Source: Oricola thermophila (GTDB taxonomy: Bacteria > Pseudomonadota > Alphaproteobacteria > Rhizobiales > Rhizobiaceae). Taken from it: 64,000 bases of DNA. Each line of letters opens with the position of its first letter. Within the stretch, counting starts at the first letter, position 1. Location of the stretch: positions 310,001-374,000 of the forward strand of contig NZ_CP054836.1 of assembly GCF_013358405.1 (NCBI RefSeq), given 5' to 3'. The notes beneath the pieces were generated by a model. The model did not search any database. It saw nothing but the letters and a program-made list of their open reading frames with translations, and was not told the origin of the DNA. The position numbers and the translations under genes were made by a program. Positions 56,037 through 64,000 of this stretch are shown one piece after another.

Positions 56037-56350
56037 GGAGGCTTCTGTTGCCAGGTGCCTCCGAACCCCGCCTAGCAGAGCATACCCGCCAGGAGTTTCA
56101 GTGAAGCTGTCGCACCGCCGTTAGGCAGCGAGACGTGCCTCTGCATAGTTGTCGTTTGCAACTATTAAGGTGACCCGATAACGGCGGTATCATGCCGGGC
56201 AAAAGAACGATCTTTACACCATCGTCGATCCTGTTTCGCCCCCATCACAACCGGCCCCTTGCGGCCGTTTGTGGTGGAGGCGCCGGGTACCGCCCCCGGG
56301 TCCGATTGGCTTATTGCATCGCCAGTTTATTGCCATAGCCGGTTTCCCGG
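56037..56350 (-). ncRNA. ssrA: Two-piece (circularly permuted) tmRNA
   Basis: On the minus strand the acceptor piece comes first and ends GCCTCCACCA at 56272, after a T-arm-like CCGGGGGCGGTACCCGG. A spacer hairpin follows (about 56244-56271). The coding piece then begins GGGGGCGAAACAGG at 56243, and its first six bases pair with GCCTCC of the acceptor. The tag frame at 56159-56121 reads ANDNYAEARLAA followed by TAA. The 3' end is a GGAGGC/GCCTCC hairpin (56037-56062) before a pyrimidine tract. tmRNA rescues stalled ribosomes. The outer ends are estimates to about 10 bases. Confidence 0.93.
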
Positions 56351-56357
56351 CACGGCG

Positions 56358-56386
56358 AATATAGTGCCTTTCGGCCGGGAATTCAA
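56358..56386 (-). promoter_or_regulatory. ssrA promoter
   Basis: On the minus strand TTGAAT (56381-56386) and TATATT (56358-56363) are separated by exactly 17 bases. This is a good sigma-70-type promoter placed just before the tmRNA acceptor piece. Confidence 0.7.
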
Positions 56387-56494
56387 AGGGTCAACTTGAC
56401 TTTGCCGGGGGCGTCCCGGACAGTTTCGCCGATGGGGCGCAGCGCAGTCGACCGGGCCGGCATTTCCGGCATGTCGCGAACGAAGGAACAGGCA

Positions 56495-56806
56495 ATGAGC
56501 GATTATCTCGATGATGTGAAGCGTTACGACCCCGGCGCGGATGCCGGCGTGGTCGACAAGATCGTCAAGCATCTGGGTATCGCATTGCGGAGCCGCGACT
56601 CGTCGCTGGTTTCGTGCTCCGACCCGAGCGAGCTTGCACGGGTGCGCGAGAAATGGTGCGAGAAGAAGCTCGGCTCAACCAACCAGGCCGGGGCCGACGA
56701 GGTGATTGCCCGCGTATGCGAGGAAATGAGCGGCGATCGCAACAAGAACCGCGTCACATTCTACTACCTGGTCGCAAAGTACATGGGCAAGCTCGGCGAG
56801 CTGTAG
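56495..56806 (+). CDS. DUF2853 protein
   Basis: This is a 103-residue soluble protein starting [20 protein letters not shown] and containing [21 protein letters not shown], which matches the DUF2853 family of unknown function. It ends in [14 protein letters not shown] 56495 follows CGAAGGAACAGG. It diverges from the tmRNA gene and lies just before thyA, which it could share a transcript with. Confidence 0.88.
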   Translation: MSDYLDDVKRYDPGADAGVVDKIVKHLGIALRSRDSSLVSCSDPSELARVREKWCEKKLGSTNQAGADEVIARVCEEMSGDRNKNRVTFYYLVAKYMGKLGEL

Positions 56807-56910
56807 TCCGGCCGCGCCGGTTCTTCCGGCACCGGCGGCGCAAGCATTTTCTCCCGGAACAAGCGTTGGGCCGCGTGGACGCGCGTGCAGGAATCGTGTC
56901 ATCTGACCTC

Positions 56911-57705
56911 ATGCGACAATATCTCGACCTGATGCGCCATGTGCTGGAGAACGGAACCGACCGGGGCGACCGGACCGGGACCGGCACCCGTTCGGTGTTC
57001 GGTTACCAGATGCGCTTCGATCTAGCGGATGGTTTTCCGCTGCTCACGACGAAAAAGCTGCACATCCGTTCGATCATATACGAGCTTCTGTGGTTCCTGC
57101 GCGGTGACACGAACATCGCCTGGCTGAAGGAGAACGGCGTTTCCATATGGGACGAGTGGGCCGACGAGAACGGCGACCTGGGGCCGGTCTATGGCTACCA
57201 GTGGCGCTCGTGGCCTGCGCCGGACGGGCGGCATGTCGACCAGATCGGGAAGCTGGTCGATGGGATCCGGAAGAACCCGTTCTCGCGCCGGCACATCGTC
57301 TCGGCATGGAACCCGGCGCTTGTCGACGAAATGGCGCTGCCGCCGTGTCACTGCCTTTTCCAGTTCTACGTCGCAGACGGCAAATTGTCCTGCCAGCTCT
57401 ACCAGCGCTCCGCGGACATCTTCCTCGGTGTGCCGTTCAACATCGCCTCCTACGCGCTGCTGACGCACATGCTGGCAGAACTGACGGGCTATGAGGCTGG
57501 AGATTTCGTTCACACGCTGGGCGACGCGCATCTCTATTCCAACCATTTCGAGCAGGCGGAAACGCAGCTTGCGCGAGAGCCGCGCGCCCTGCCGAAGCTG
57601 GCGATCAAGCGCAAGGCAAACGAGATCACCGATTTCACATTCGAGGATTTCGAGTTCACGGGCTACGACCCGCACCCCCATATCAAGGCCCCGGTGGCCG
57701 TCTAG
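56911..57705 (+). CDS. thyA: Thymidylate synthase
   Basis: This 264-residue enzyme makes dTMP from dUMP with methylene-THF. The catalytic Cys146 is in [10 protein letters not shown], and the phosphate-binding Arg residues are in [33 protein letters not shown] and [18 protein letters not shown] complete the family pattern. Its length equals that of E. coli ThyA. The ribosome site is poor; a GTG at 56896 is close to an AGGA and could also be used. folA, usually next to thyA in rhizobia, is 2.7 kb away. Confidence 0.96.
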   Translation: MRQYLDLMRHVLENGTDRGDRTGTGTRSVFGYQMRFDLADGFPLLTTKKLHIRSIIYELLWFLRGDTNIAWLKENGVSIWDEWADENGDLGPVYGYQWRSWPAPDGRHVDQIGKLVDGIRKNPFSRRHIVSAWNPALVDEMALPPCHCLFQFYVADGKLSCQLYQRSADIFLGVPFNIASYALLTHMLAELTGYEAGDFVHTLGDAHLYSNHFEQAETQLAREPRALPKLAIKRKANEITDFTFEDFEFTGYDPHPHIKAPVAV

Positions 57706-57735
57706 CCCTTCCCGATACGCGGGGCGGATGCATGG

Positions 57736-58236
57736 TCAGCGATTATGGCGGGCACGGCCGAAAGCTCTGCCGTGGGCATCGGTGCCGGAGGATGCTTGAG
57801 GCGCGGCTTCCCACGGGCGCAGGAAGCAGGAAGGGTGTCCCGACCGTCCGGCAGCGGTTTCCTGTTCCCTCATCTTCTCTTCGAGATATTCCGCAAGTGC
57901 CACGGCGTTATTGTGCATCTCGTTTTTCGCGCCGTAGACCAGCGTGATCGGGCCTTCATCAAGTAGCCCGAGAATGCGAGATATCTCGTCCGGCATCCCG
58001 TCCAGTTCGCGAAAATAGGATGCGCGAAACCGGTCCCACTTTGCGGGGTCGTGCCCGAACCATCGCCGAAGTTCGTCGCTCGGCGCGATCTCCTTCGCCC
58101 ATTCCGCGATCCGCAGGCGGTCCTGCGTCATGCCGCGGGGCCAGATACGGTCGACGAGAATGCGCCGCCCGTCGGAGACGCGCGCGGCACGATAGGCCCG
58201 CTTCGTGCGAATTCGCGCCGTCACTTCCTTTCCCAT
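57736..58236 (-). CDS. DUF488-family protein
   Basis: This 166-residue protein has the DUF488 core (about 10-120): RILVDRIWPRGMTQDRLRI, EWAKEIAPSDELRRWFGHD and TLVYGAKNEMHNNAVALAEYL. The family has no firm function; some members are linked to DNA repair or nucleoside metabolism. An extended tail (about 125-166) is low-complexity. The start overlaps the end of the cyclo-ligase gene by 16 bases, so the two are coupled. Confidence 0.88.
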   Translation of the reverse strand: MGKEVTARIRTKRAYRAARVSDGRRILVDRIWPRGMTQDRLRIAEWAKEIAPSDELRRWFGHDPAKWDRFRASYFRELDGMPDEISRILGLLDEGPITLVYGAKNEMHNNAVALAEYLEEKMREQETAAGRSGHPSCFLRPWEAAPQASSGTDAHGRAFGRARHNR

Positions 58237-58880
58237 TGCCTGCCTTCGAGGATCATCCGGTCGAAGGGGATGTCGTGCGGCTGCGGGAAGATCGTGTCGA
58301 TCTCCGCCGAGGGGTGACCAACCCCGACCGTCATCGGCCTGACGGGCAGGCTCGCAAGTGTGCGATCGTAGTACCCGCCGCCATAGCCGAGGCGGTATCC
58401 ATCGCGGTCTGCGCCGACAACGGGCGAGACCACGATATCGGGAACCAGCCGTCGATCCTCGGCCGGTACGGGAATGTTCCAGATGCCGCGTTCCATTCGG
58501 CATTCGGGATGCCATTCGCGGAAAACGAGAGGCCGTCCCTTCGCGACGACGACGGGCAGCGCGACGCGGGCACCTTGCCCGTGGAGCGCAACCATCCAGC
58601 CGCGAAGGTCCGGCTCGCCCCGGAACGGCCAGTAGAGAGCGACTGCCGGACGCGAATAGGCAGCCGTCAGTCCGTCTAGAGCCTCGATGATTTTCTGTGC
58701 GGTGGCGATGCGCTCCTCCATGGGGACGGCGAGGCGCGCAGCGATCAGGCGTTCGCGCTCCGCCTTGCGCCAGCGGGCAACATCCGTTGCCGTCCGTTCG
58801 TCCACCATCTCGTAGCCGTTCGGTCCCTGCTGGAGCTCATGGGCAAAGCAGGGAGGCGATGAAAATGTCCCTTCGTTCAT
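58221..58880 (-). CDS. 5-formyltetrahydrofolate cyclo-ligase
   Basis: This 219-residue enzyme converts 5-formyl-THF to methenyl-THF using ATP. Family signs are WRKAERERLIAARLAV near the N terminus, YWPFRGEPDLRGWM, the phosphate-binding RLGYGGGYYDRTLAS and the closing DTIFPQPHDIPFD. It is often next to the 6S RNA gene in proteobacteria, but no 6S RNA is seen here. The ATG at 58880 overlaps the stop of the upstream small gene (ATGA). Together with thyA and folA it makes a folate neighbourhood. Confidence 0.93.
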   Translation of the reverse strand: MNEGTFSSPPCFAHELQQGPNGYEMVDERTATDVARWRKAERERLIAARLAVPMEERIATAQKIIEALDGLTAAYSRPAVALYWPFRGEPDLRGWMVALHGQGARVALPVVVAKGRPLVFREWHPECRMERGIWNIPVPAEDRRLVPDIVVSPVVGADRDGYRLGYGGGYYDRTLASLPVRPMTVGVGHPSAEIDTIFPQPHDIPFDRMILEGRQWERK

Positions 58881-59191
58881 TGTGCCATTCCTTCGTTTGC
58901 CCGGGACCCGGCGCTCTCGGCCGTCGACCGGTCGCGGGATGTCTCTATCTCCACTATGCGCGCACAATTGCGCAGCAACAGCGCGGCGCGCGCATTGTCG
59001 TCGCATTCGAGGGCCAACTCGGCAAGAATCGCGGCAAGCGCATAGACAAGTGTCGCCGTACCGAAAACGGCCTCGAGTTCGCGGATCGGCGGCAGCAATG
59101 CGCCCACGCAGCCAGAGAGGCGCGGCGCCGGCTCGAAACCGGACCAGCAGATCAGGTCGACAATTTCTCCGGGGGACACGTCGGTTCGCAT
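58877..59191 (-). CDS. Hypothetical protein upstream of the cyclo-ligase
   Basis: This is a 104-residue protein of unknown family. It begins MRTDVSPGEIVDLICWSGF and has a hydrophobic, helical middle (TLVYALAAILAELALECDDN) without clear membrane spans. The gene is supported by a GAGGAGAAA ribosome site before ATG 59191 and by a four-base overlap with the cyclo-ligase start. It is the first gene of a three-gene operon that ends with DUF488. Confidence 0.65.
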   Translation of the reverse strand: MRTDVSPGEIVDLICWSGFEPAPRLSGCVGALLPPIRELEAVFGTATLVYALAAILAELALECDDNARAALLLRNCARIVEIETSRDRSTAESAGSRANEGMAQ

Positions 59192-59274
59192 TTTCTCCTC
59201 CTCGGGAGAGGATCGCTTGCATCTGCACGGCATTGTCGCGTCCGACATTGAATTGGGAAAGCGAAATTAAATGC

Positions 59275-59287
59275 GATATCATATCGA
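59275..59287. promoter_or_regulatory. Operator-like dyad before a LysR gene
   Basis: CGATATCATATCG is a perfect 5-3-5 inverted repeat, 25 bp upstream of the LysR start and 84 bp from the divergent operon. It is placed as expected for autoregulation by the LysR protein. Confidence 0.45.
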
Positions 59288-59311
59288 CAAATCCGATTGA
59301 TAGATCGCGCC

Positions 59312-60148
59312 ATGAACATCGAACACGCCAGGACCTTTCTCGCCGTTGCCGATACCGGCAGCTTTGTCGCCGCGGCCGAGCGATTGCACGTGACACAGTC
59401 GACGGTCAGCGCCCGGATCAGCGCGCTGGAAAAGACGCTCGGGGCGCAGCTGTTCGTGCGCAACCGATCCGGTGCGGTGCTGACGAATTCAGGCGGACGC
59501 TTCCTCAAACACGCCGGCCAGCTCGTGCGGACGATGGAACGGGCGCGCCAGGATATCGGCCTCCCGAAAAAATTTCGCAGCCGGGTGGTCATCGGCGGAC
59601 GAATGGGCCTGTGGGACGGGGTGATGGTCGATTGGTTCGCCTCGTTGTCAACCGAGTATCCTTCCGTTTCCTTTCGCGCGGAAATCGGGTTCGAGCCCGA
59701 TCTCATGCAGGGACTGGTCGAGGGACGCATCGATATCGGCGTCATGTACACCCCGCAGCGCCGACCCAATCTGGTCATGCGCCCCCTGCTCGACGAGCGC
59801 CTTGTCATGGTCACATCCGAGGCCGATCGCAGCCTGCGGCCCGAAGCCTATGTCCATGTCGACTGGGGCGCCGAGTTCGACAACCAGTTCAATGCGAGCT
59901 TTCCGGAATTCCCGGGGCCTGCCGTGACGGTCAATATCGGCTGGCTGGGGCTGCAGCTCCTGGCGAGAAACGGCGGCTGCGGCTATTTCCCCCGCCGCCT
60001 GGTCGAGGCGCAGCTGTCCGATCGCTCCCTGTTCGTCGTGCCCGGCACGCCGGAATTCGAACTTCCCGCCTGGGTCGTGGTCAGGGAGGACCGGAATGCG
60101 TCTCTTGTCGATCCGATGGTCGAGAGCCTGACAAGGGCGGTTGCCTGA
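59312..60148 (+). CDS. LysR-family regulator
   Basis: This 278-residue regulator has the HTH NIEHARTFLAVADTGSF then VTQSTVSARISALEKTLG, and a ligand-binding domain (about 90-275). The effector domain is short, with RMGLWDGVMVDWFASLS replacing the common opening. It diverges from the hypothetical/cyclo-ligase/DUF488 operon, and a dyad lies between. Target genes could be that operon or the nearby ligAB genes; neither is proven. ATG 59312 fits the family N terminus. Confidence 0.92.
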   Translation: MNIEHARTFLAVADTGSFVAAAERLHVTQSTVSARISALEKTLGAQLFVRNRSGAVLTNSGGRFLKHAGQLVRTMERARQDIGLPKKFRSRVVIGGRMGLWDGVMVDWFASLSTEYPSVSFRAEIGFEPDLMQGLVEGRIDIGVMYTPQRRPNLVMRPLLDERLVMVTSEADRSLRPEAYVHVDWGAEFDNQFNASFPEFPGPAVTVNIGWLGLQLLARNGGCGYFPRRLVEAQLSDRSLFVVPGTPEFELPAWVVVREDRNASLVDPMVESLTRAVA

Positions 60149-60211
60149 AGGACAGCGAGGACTAGTGCGGCATCTTCGCGGTGCTGCTCATGGAAAAGTT
60201 GTCGGCGAAAC

Positions 60212-60285
60212 GTGGCAGGGAGAGCTTCGGGGTTGCAACCGCTGCCGGATCCTCGCAAGGATTGGCGATCGACACTCCCTGCCAC
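60212..60285 (+). ncRNA. Structured leader RNA candidate upstream of folA
   Basis: GTGGCAGGGAG (60212-60222) and CTCCCTGCCAC (60275-60285) form a perfect 11-bp closing stem around 52 bases. Inside, a second strong hairpin reads GCC-g-GATCCT / CGCA / AGGATT-GGC (60244-60266), and GGTTGCAACC lies before it. The whole looks like a multi-branched RNA, 95 bases before the folA start. A folate- or pterin-sensing element is conceivable, but no known riboswitch class is recognised. Confidence 0.45.
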
Positions 60286-60380
60286 CGGTCAACAATGCAC
60301 ATTTCCGCGCACGATCTGCCGCTCCGCCGGGCCAGCCCGGAAAACGGCACCCGGTTTCCGCATCACGGGAGGACGATGAC

Positions 60381-60932
60381 ATGAGCAACTTTCAACCCGT
60401 CATATCCCTGGTGGTCGCTGTCGCGCGGAACGGCGTGATCGGCCGCGACGGCGACATGCCGTGGCGTCTTTCGTCGGATCTGAAGCGCTTCAAGCGGTTG
60501 ACCATGGGCGCGCCGGTCATCATGGGGCGTCGGACTTTCGAAAGCATCGGCAAGCCGCTTCCCGGCCGGCTGAACATCGTTGTGACCCGCAATTACGACT
60601 GGACAGGCGAGGGTGTCGTGCGCGTCGGGTCGCTCGACGCGGCCGTGGAGTTCGCGACGGCCTATCTCGAAAGCGCCGAGCCGGATCCCGAAGATCCGGA
60701 CGCACCGTTGGCCGACGAGATATTCGTAATCGGCGGTGGCGAAATCTATGCCCAGGCGATCGACATGGCCGACATGCTCCACGTGACGCATGTCGAGGCT
60801 GAGGTGGATGGAGACACGCATTTTCCGGCAATCGATCCGGATGCGTGGAAGGCGGTCGCCGAAGAGGATTGTCCGGCGGGCGAAAATGACAGCCACGCCA
60901 TGCGTTTCGTCACCTACGAGCGGCAAGCGTAG
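60381..60932 (+). CDS. folA: Dihydrofolate reductase
   Basis: This 183-residue enzyme reduces dihydrofolate to THF with NADPH. It has VVAVARNGVIGRDGDMPWRL (with the proton-donor Asp later in SSDLKRFKRLT), MGRRTFESIGKPLPGRLNIV and IFVIGGGEIYAQA. An acidic insertion (ESAEPDPEDPDAPL) precedes the last motif. ATG 60381 follows GGGAGGACG. It supplies the folate cycle drained by thyA. Confidence 0.95.
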   Translation: MSNFQPVISLVVAVARNGVIGRDGDMPWRLSSDLKRFKRLTMGAPVIMGRRTFESIGKPLPGRLNIVVTRNYDWTGEGVVRVGSLDAAVEFATAYLESAEPDPEDPDAPLADEIFVIGGGEIYAQAIDMADMLHVTHVEAEVDGDTHFPAIDPDAWKAVAEEDCPAGENDSHAMRFVTYERQA

Positions 60933-61127
60933 CGCGCGCCAGCGGTGTTTCGGGGCGTATAAATTCTTTGCTCGAGTCTTTCATTTTGAGACCGGGGTCA
61001 TTCCAATGGCCATATTATGCATTATTGAAGCACCATAAGCGGGCGGTGCCCAGCCGGGCGCCGGATCGCGTGACATTCCGGGAAGACCGGTTTCTTTGCC
61101 CGAACCAGGAGGAAAAGGAGACAGCCC

Positions 61128-62374
<1,247 letters not shown>

Positions 62375-62427
62375 TCTCCATTCTCCCGAGACCTGTCGTC
62401 CGCCGGGAGACCGGCGGGCGGTTGCGC

Positions 62428-64000
62428 TCAGGCCGGCTCGGTGCGCACGCGCTTCTTCGCGATGTTCCACCCGAACACGGCGGCGAAGCCTGCCAGCGCG
62501 GCGATGTTGATCCAAAGTGCCGCGGGCCACATCAGCGCGGCGCCTACGGCCAGCGCAACCAGGCGTTCTGCAAGGTTCATGCGGTTTTCCCAATAGCCTT
62601 CTATCGCCGCGGCGACGGCCCACAGGCCAAAGGCCGCGAAGAAGAAAATTTCCAGCATCTGAGGCCAGTCGCCGGAGAGGAAAGGCGTGTAGGCGAACAG
62701 CAGCGGCACGAAATACAGCCCCTTGGCTATCTTCCAAGCCGCGAAACCGGTCTTCATCGGTGGACTGCCCGCGATGGCCGCACCGGTGAAAGCGGCGAGG
62801 CAGACCGGCGGCGTGACGTTGGAATCCTGGCTCAACCAGAAGATGATCATGTGCGCCGACAGAAGCGCCACGGCGAGGACTTCCGGCTGGAATGCCTGGT
62901 CGAACAGCAGCGACAGGCTTTCAAGCGGCAGGGCGGAGATCATCGCCCGTGCCTCCTCGAGCGGCATCGGCGCGGCGAGCGCGGCAAGCTTGTCCGGGGC
63001 GGCCAGCATGAAGATCGCCTTGGCGGTCTCAGGCAATTGCCCGGCGGCGAGCATCTCGGCGAGCTGCGACTGCAGGATCAGTTGGTAGAGCGCAGGGGCC
63101 GACAGGGTGCCGAGCACGATATAGGCTGCGGTCACCGGCAGCCCCATGCCGAGGACCAGCGAGGCAAGCGCGATCAGAACGAGCGCGAAGAGGAGCGATC
63201 CCTGAGACCATGTGGCGATCATGAGCGAGAAGGTGTTGCCGATTCCCGCCGTGGTGATGACATTTACAATCAGGCCAACCCCGCAAAGCAGGATGGCCGT
63301 CATGATCATGTTGCGGGCACCCAGTTCCAGTGCCTCGATGATGCGGCCCGGTCCCATGCGGTTCGGCGTCAGCCAGGAGGCGACGACGCAGGCGATGATG
63401 GCATAGCCGGCGGCGTAGGTCGGCGTGTAGCCACGAACGAGCAGAACGATCAGCAGCGCGACGGGGATGATGAAGGACGGGCCGCCGTTGCGGAACACAG
63501 TCCACAGGGCCGGGCCGTCGCTGTCGGCCAGCGCCGTGGCGTGGGACCGCTTCGCCTCGATGCGGACGAAGAAGGCGACGGTCAGGAAATAGAGAATCGC
63601 CGGCAGGACCGAGACTGCGACGATGGTGGTGTAGGGGATCTGGGTGAAACTCGCCATGACGAAGGCGCCGGCCCCCATGATCGGTGGCATGAGCTGGCCG
63701 CCGGTGGACGCGGCCGCCTCTACGCCGCCGGCAAACGTGGCCGGGAAGCCGGCGCGCTTCATCAGCGGGATGGTGATGACGCCGGTTGACGCCGTGTTGG
63801 CGATGGCGGAACCGGAAATCGTGCCGGTCAGCCCGCTCGACAGCACGGCGACGAAGCCCGGACCGCCGGTCATCCGTCCGGCGACGGCGCGCGATACGTC
63901 GACGATGAAATCTCCTGCGCCCGACTTCAGAAGGAAGGCGCCGAAGAGGATGAACATGAAGACGTAAGTGGACGAAATACGTGCAATGGTGCCGAACATG
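62428..64000 (-). CDS. TRAP transporter large permease (5' end beyond the window)
   Basis: At least 523 residues of a DctM-like membrane protein are present, and the start lies beyond base 64000. Signatures are GTISGSAIANTASTGVITIP and GGQLMPPIMGAGAFVM, then the second half with NVTPPVCLAAFTGAAIAGSPP. The C-terminal extra spans (MNLAERLVALAVGAALM) suggest the fused 4TM/12TM type. Its binding protein is not in the window. Its nearness to ligAB hints at uptake of an aromatic or related organic acid (inference). Confidence 0.93.
   Translation of the reverse strand, partial: MFGTIARISSTYVFMFILFGAFLLKSGAGDFIVDVSRAVAGRMTGGPGFVAVLSSGLTGTISGSAIANTASTGVITIPLMKRAGFPATFAGGVEAAASTGGQLMPPIMGAGAFVMASFTQIPYTTIVAVSVLPAILYFLTVAFFVRIEAKRSHATALADSDGPALWTVFRNGGPSFIIPVALLIVLLVRGYTPTYAAGYAIIACVVASWLTPNRMGPGRIIEALELGARNMIMTAILLCGVGLIVNVITTAGIGNTFSLMIATWSQGSLLFALVLIALASLVLGMGLPVTAAYIVLGTLSAPALYQLILQSQLAEMLAAGQLPETAKAIFMLAAPDKLAALAAPMPLEEARAMISALPLESLSLLFDQAFQPEVLAVALLSAHMIIFWLSQDSNVTPPVCLAAFTGAAIAGSPPMKTGFAAWKIAKGLYFVPLLFAYTPFLSGDWPQMLEIFFFAAFGLWAVAAAIEGYWENRMNLAERLVALAVGAALMWPAALWINIAALAGFAAVFGWNIAKKRVRTEPA

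Noticed and set aside
58877..59311. 6S RNA gene expected near 5-formyl-THF cyclo-ligase
   Set aside because: The upstream space is filled by a small gene, and the remaining 120 bases show no long bulged rod structure.
60181..60384. 67-residue frame ending in an ATGA overlap with folA
   Set aside because: No family resemblance; the same bases form strong RNA stems, which better explains the sequence.

Overview
The window comes from a GC-rich alphaproteobacterium, most likely of the Hyphomicrobiales (Rhizobiales). Four things support this. The tmRNA gene is circularly permuted and encodes the tag ANDNYAEARLAA. The iron-uptake locus carries TGA-N9-TCA boxes of the kind recognised by RirA. The alphaproteobacterial forms of SspB and the RHH protein lie side by side. 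The 531-residue isocitrate lyase is of the long form. The species cannot be named from the sequence alone. No rRNA, tRNA, CRISPR array, insertion sequence or prophage was seen, so this is ordinary chromosome with a few accessory insertions.

Layout. 1-8.5 kb: end of DNA ligase, the azlCD amino-acid exporter, an aminopeptidase P, a tiny DUF1127-like protein, prmA, a CPA1-type cation/proton antiporter, and a SCO1 protein with a small membrane protein. A DUF2189 membrane protein diverges from these last two across an FNR/FixK-type box. 8.5-14 kb: a LuxR-type solo regulator, a diacylglycerol-kinase-like lipid kinase, isocitrate lyase with a palindrome-rich control region, a secreted EF-hand protein and a hypothetical protein containing a palindromic repeat. 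14-20.7 kb: an AT-rich foreign-looking gene (HEPN domain plus LprI-like tail) abutting uvrD/pcrA, an acyl-CoA synthetase, a membrane-anchored DUF2726 protein and a GFA protein. 20.9-22.6 kb: a pair of secreted proteins, one with a YHYH domain.

22.6-29.5 kb is a catecholate-type siderophore uptake locus: ATPase, two permeases and binding protein on one strand, TonB receptor and periplasmic esterase on the other. Two iron boxes lie between them, and no siderophore biosynthesis genes are present. 29.5-34.7 kb is a TetR-controlled RND efflux operon ending in a coupled small XRE protein. 34.7-40.5 kb holds a sulfatase-like hydrolase, a fused TRAP permease, a TAXI binding protein and a LysR regulator, all on one strand. 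This looks like an uptake-and-hydrolyse module.

40.5-56 kb holds a HerA-like ATPase, aquaporin Z, a Tat-type dienelactone hydrolase, a large soluble multi-PAS hybrid histidine kinase, a ClC channel, a D-lactate dehydrogenase-type flavoprotein, a long AsmA protein that appears to start at CTG, an RHH protein, SspB and the two-piece tmRNA. SspB and tmRNA both serve ribosome rescue and ClpXP proteolysis. 56-64 kb: DUF2853, thymidylate synthase, a DUF488/5-formyl-THF cyclo-ligase operon, a LysR regulator, dihydrofolate reductase preceded by a strong RNA-like fold, protocatechuate 4,5-dioxygenase-type ligAB, and a TRAP permease cut by the window end.
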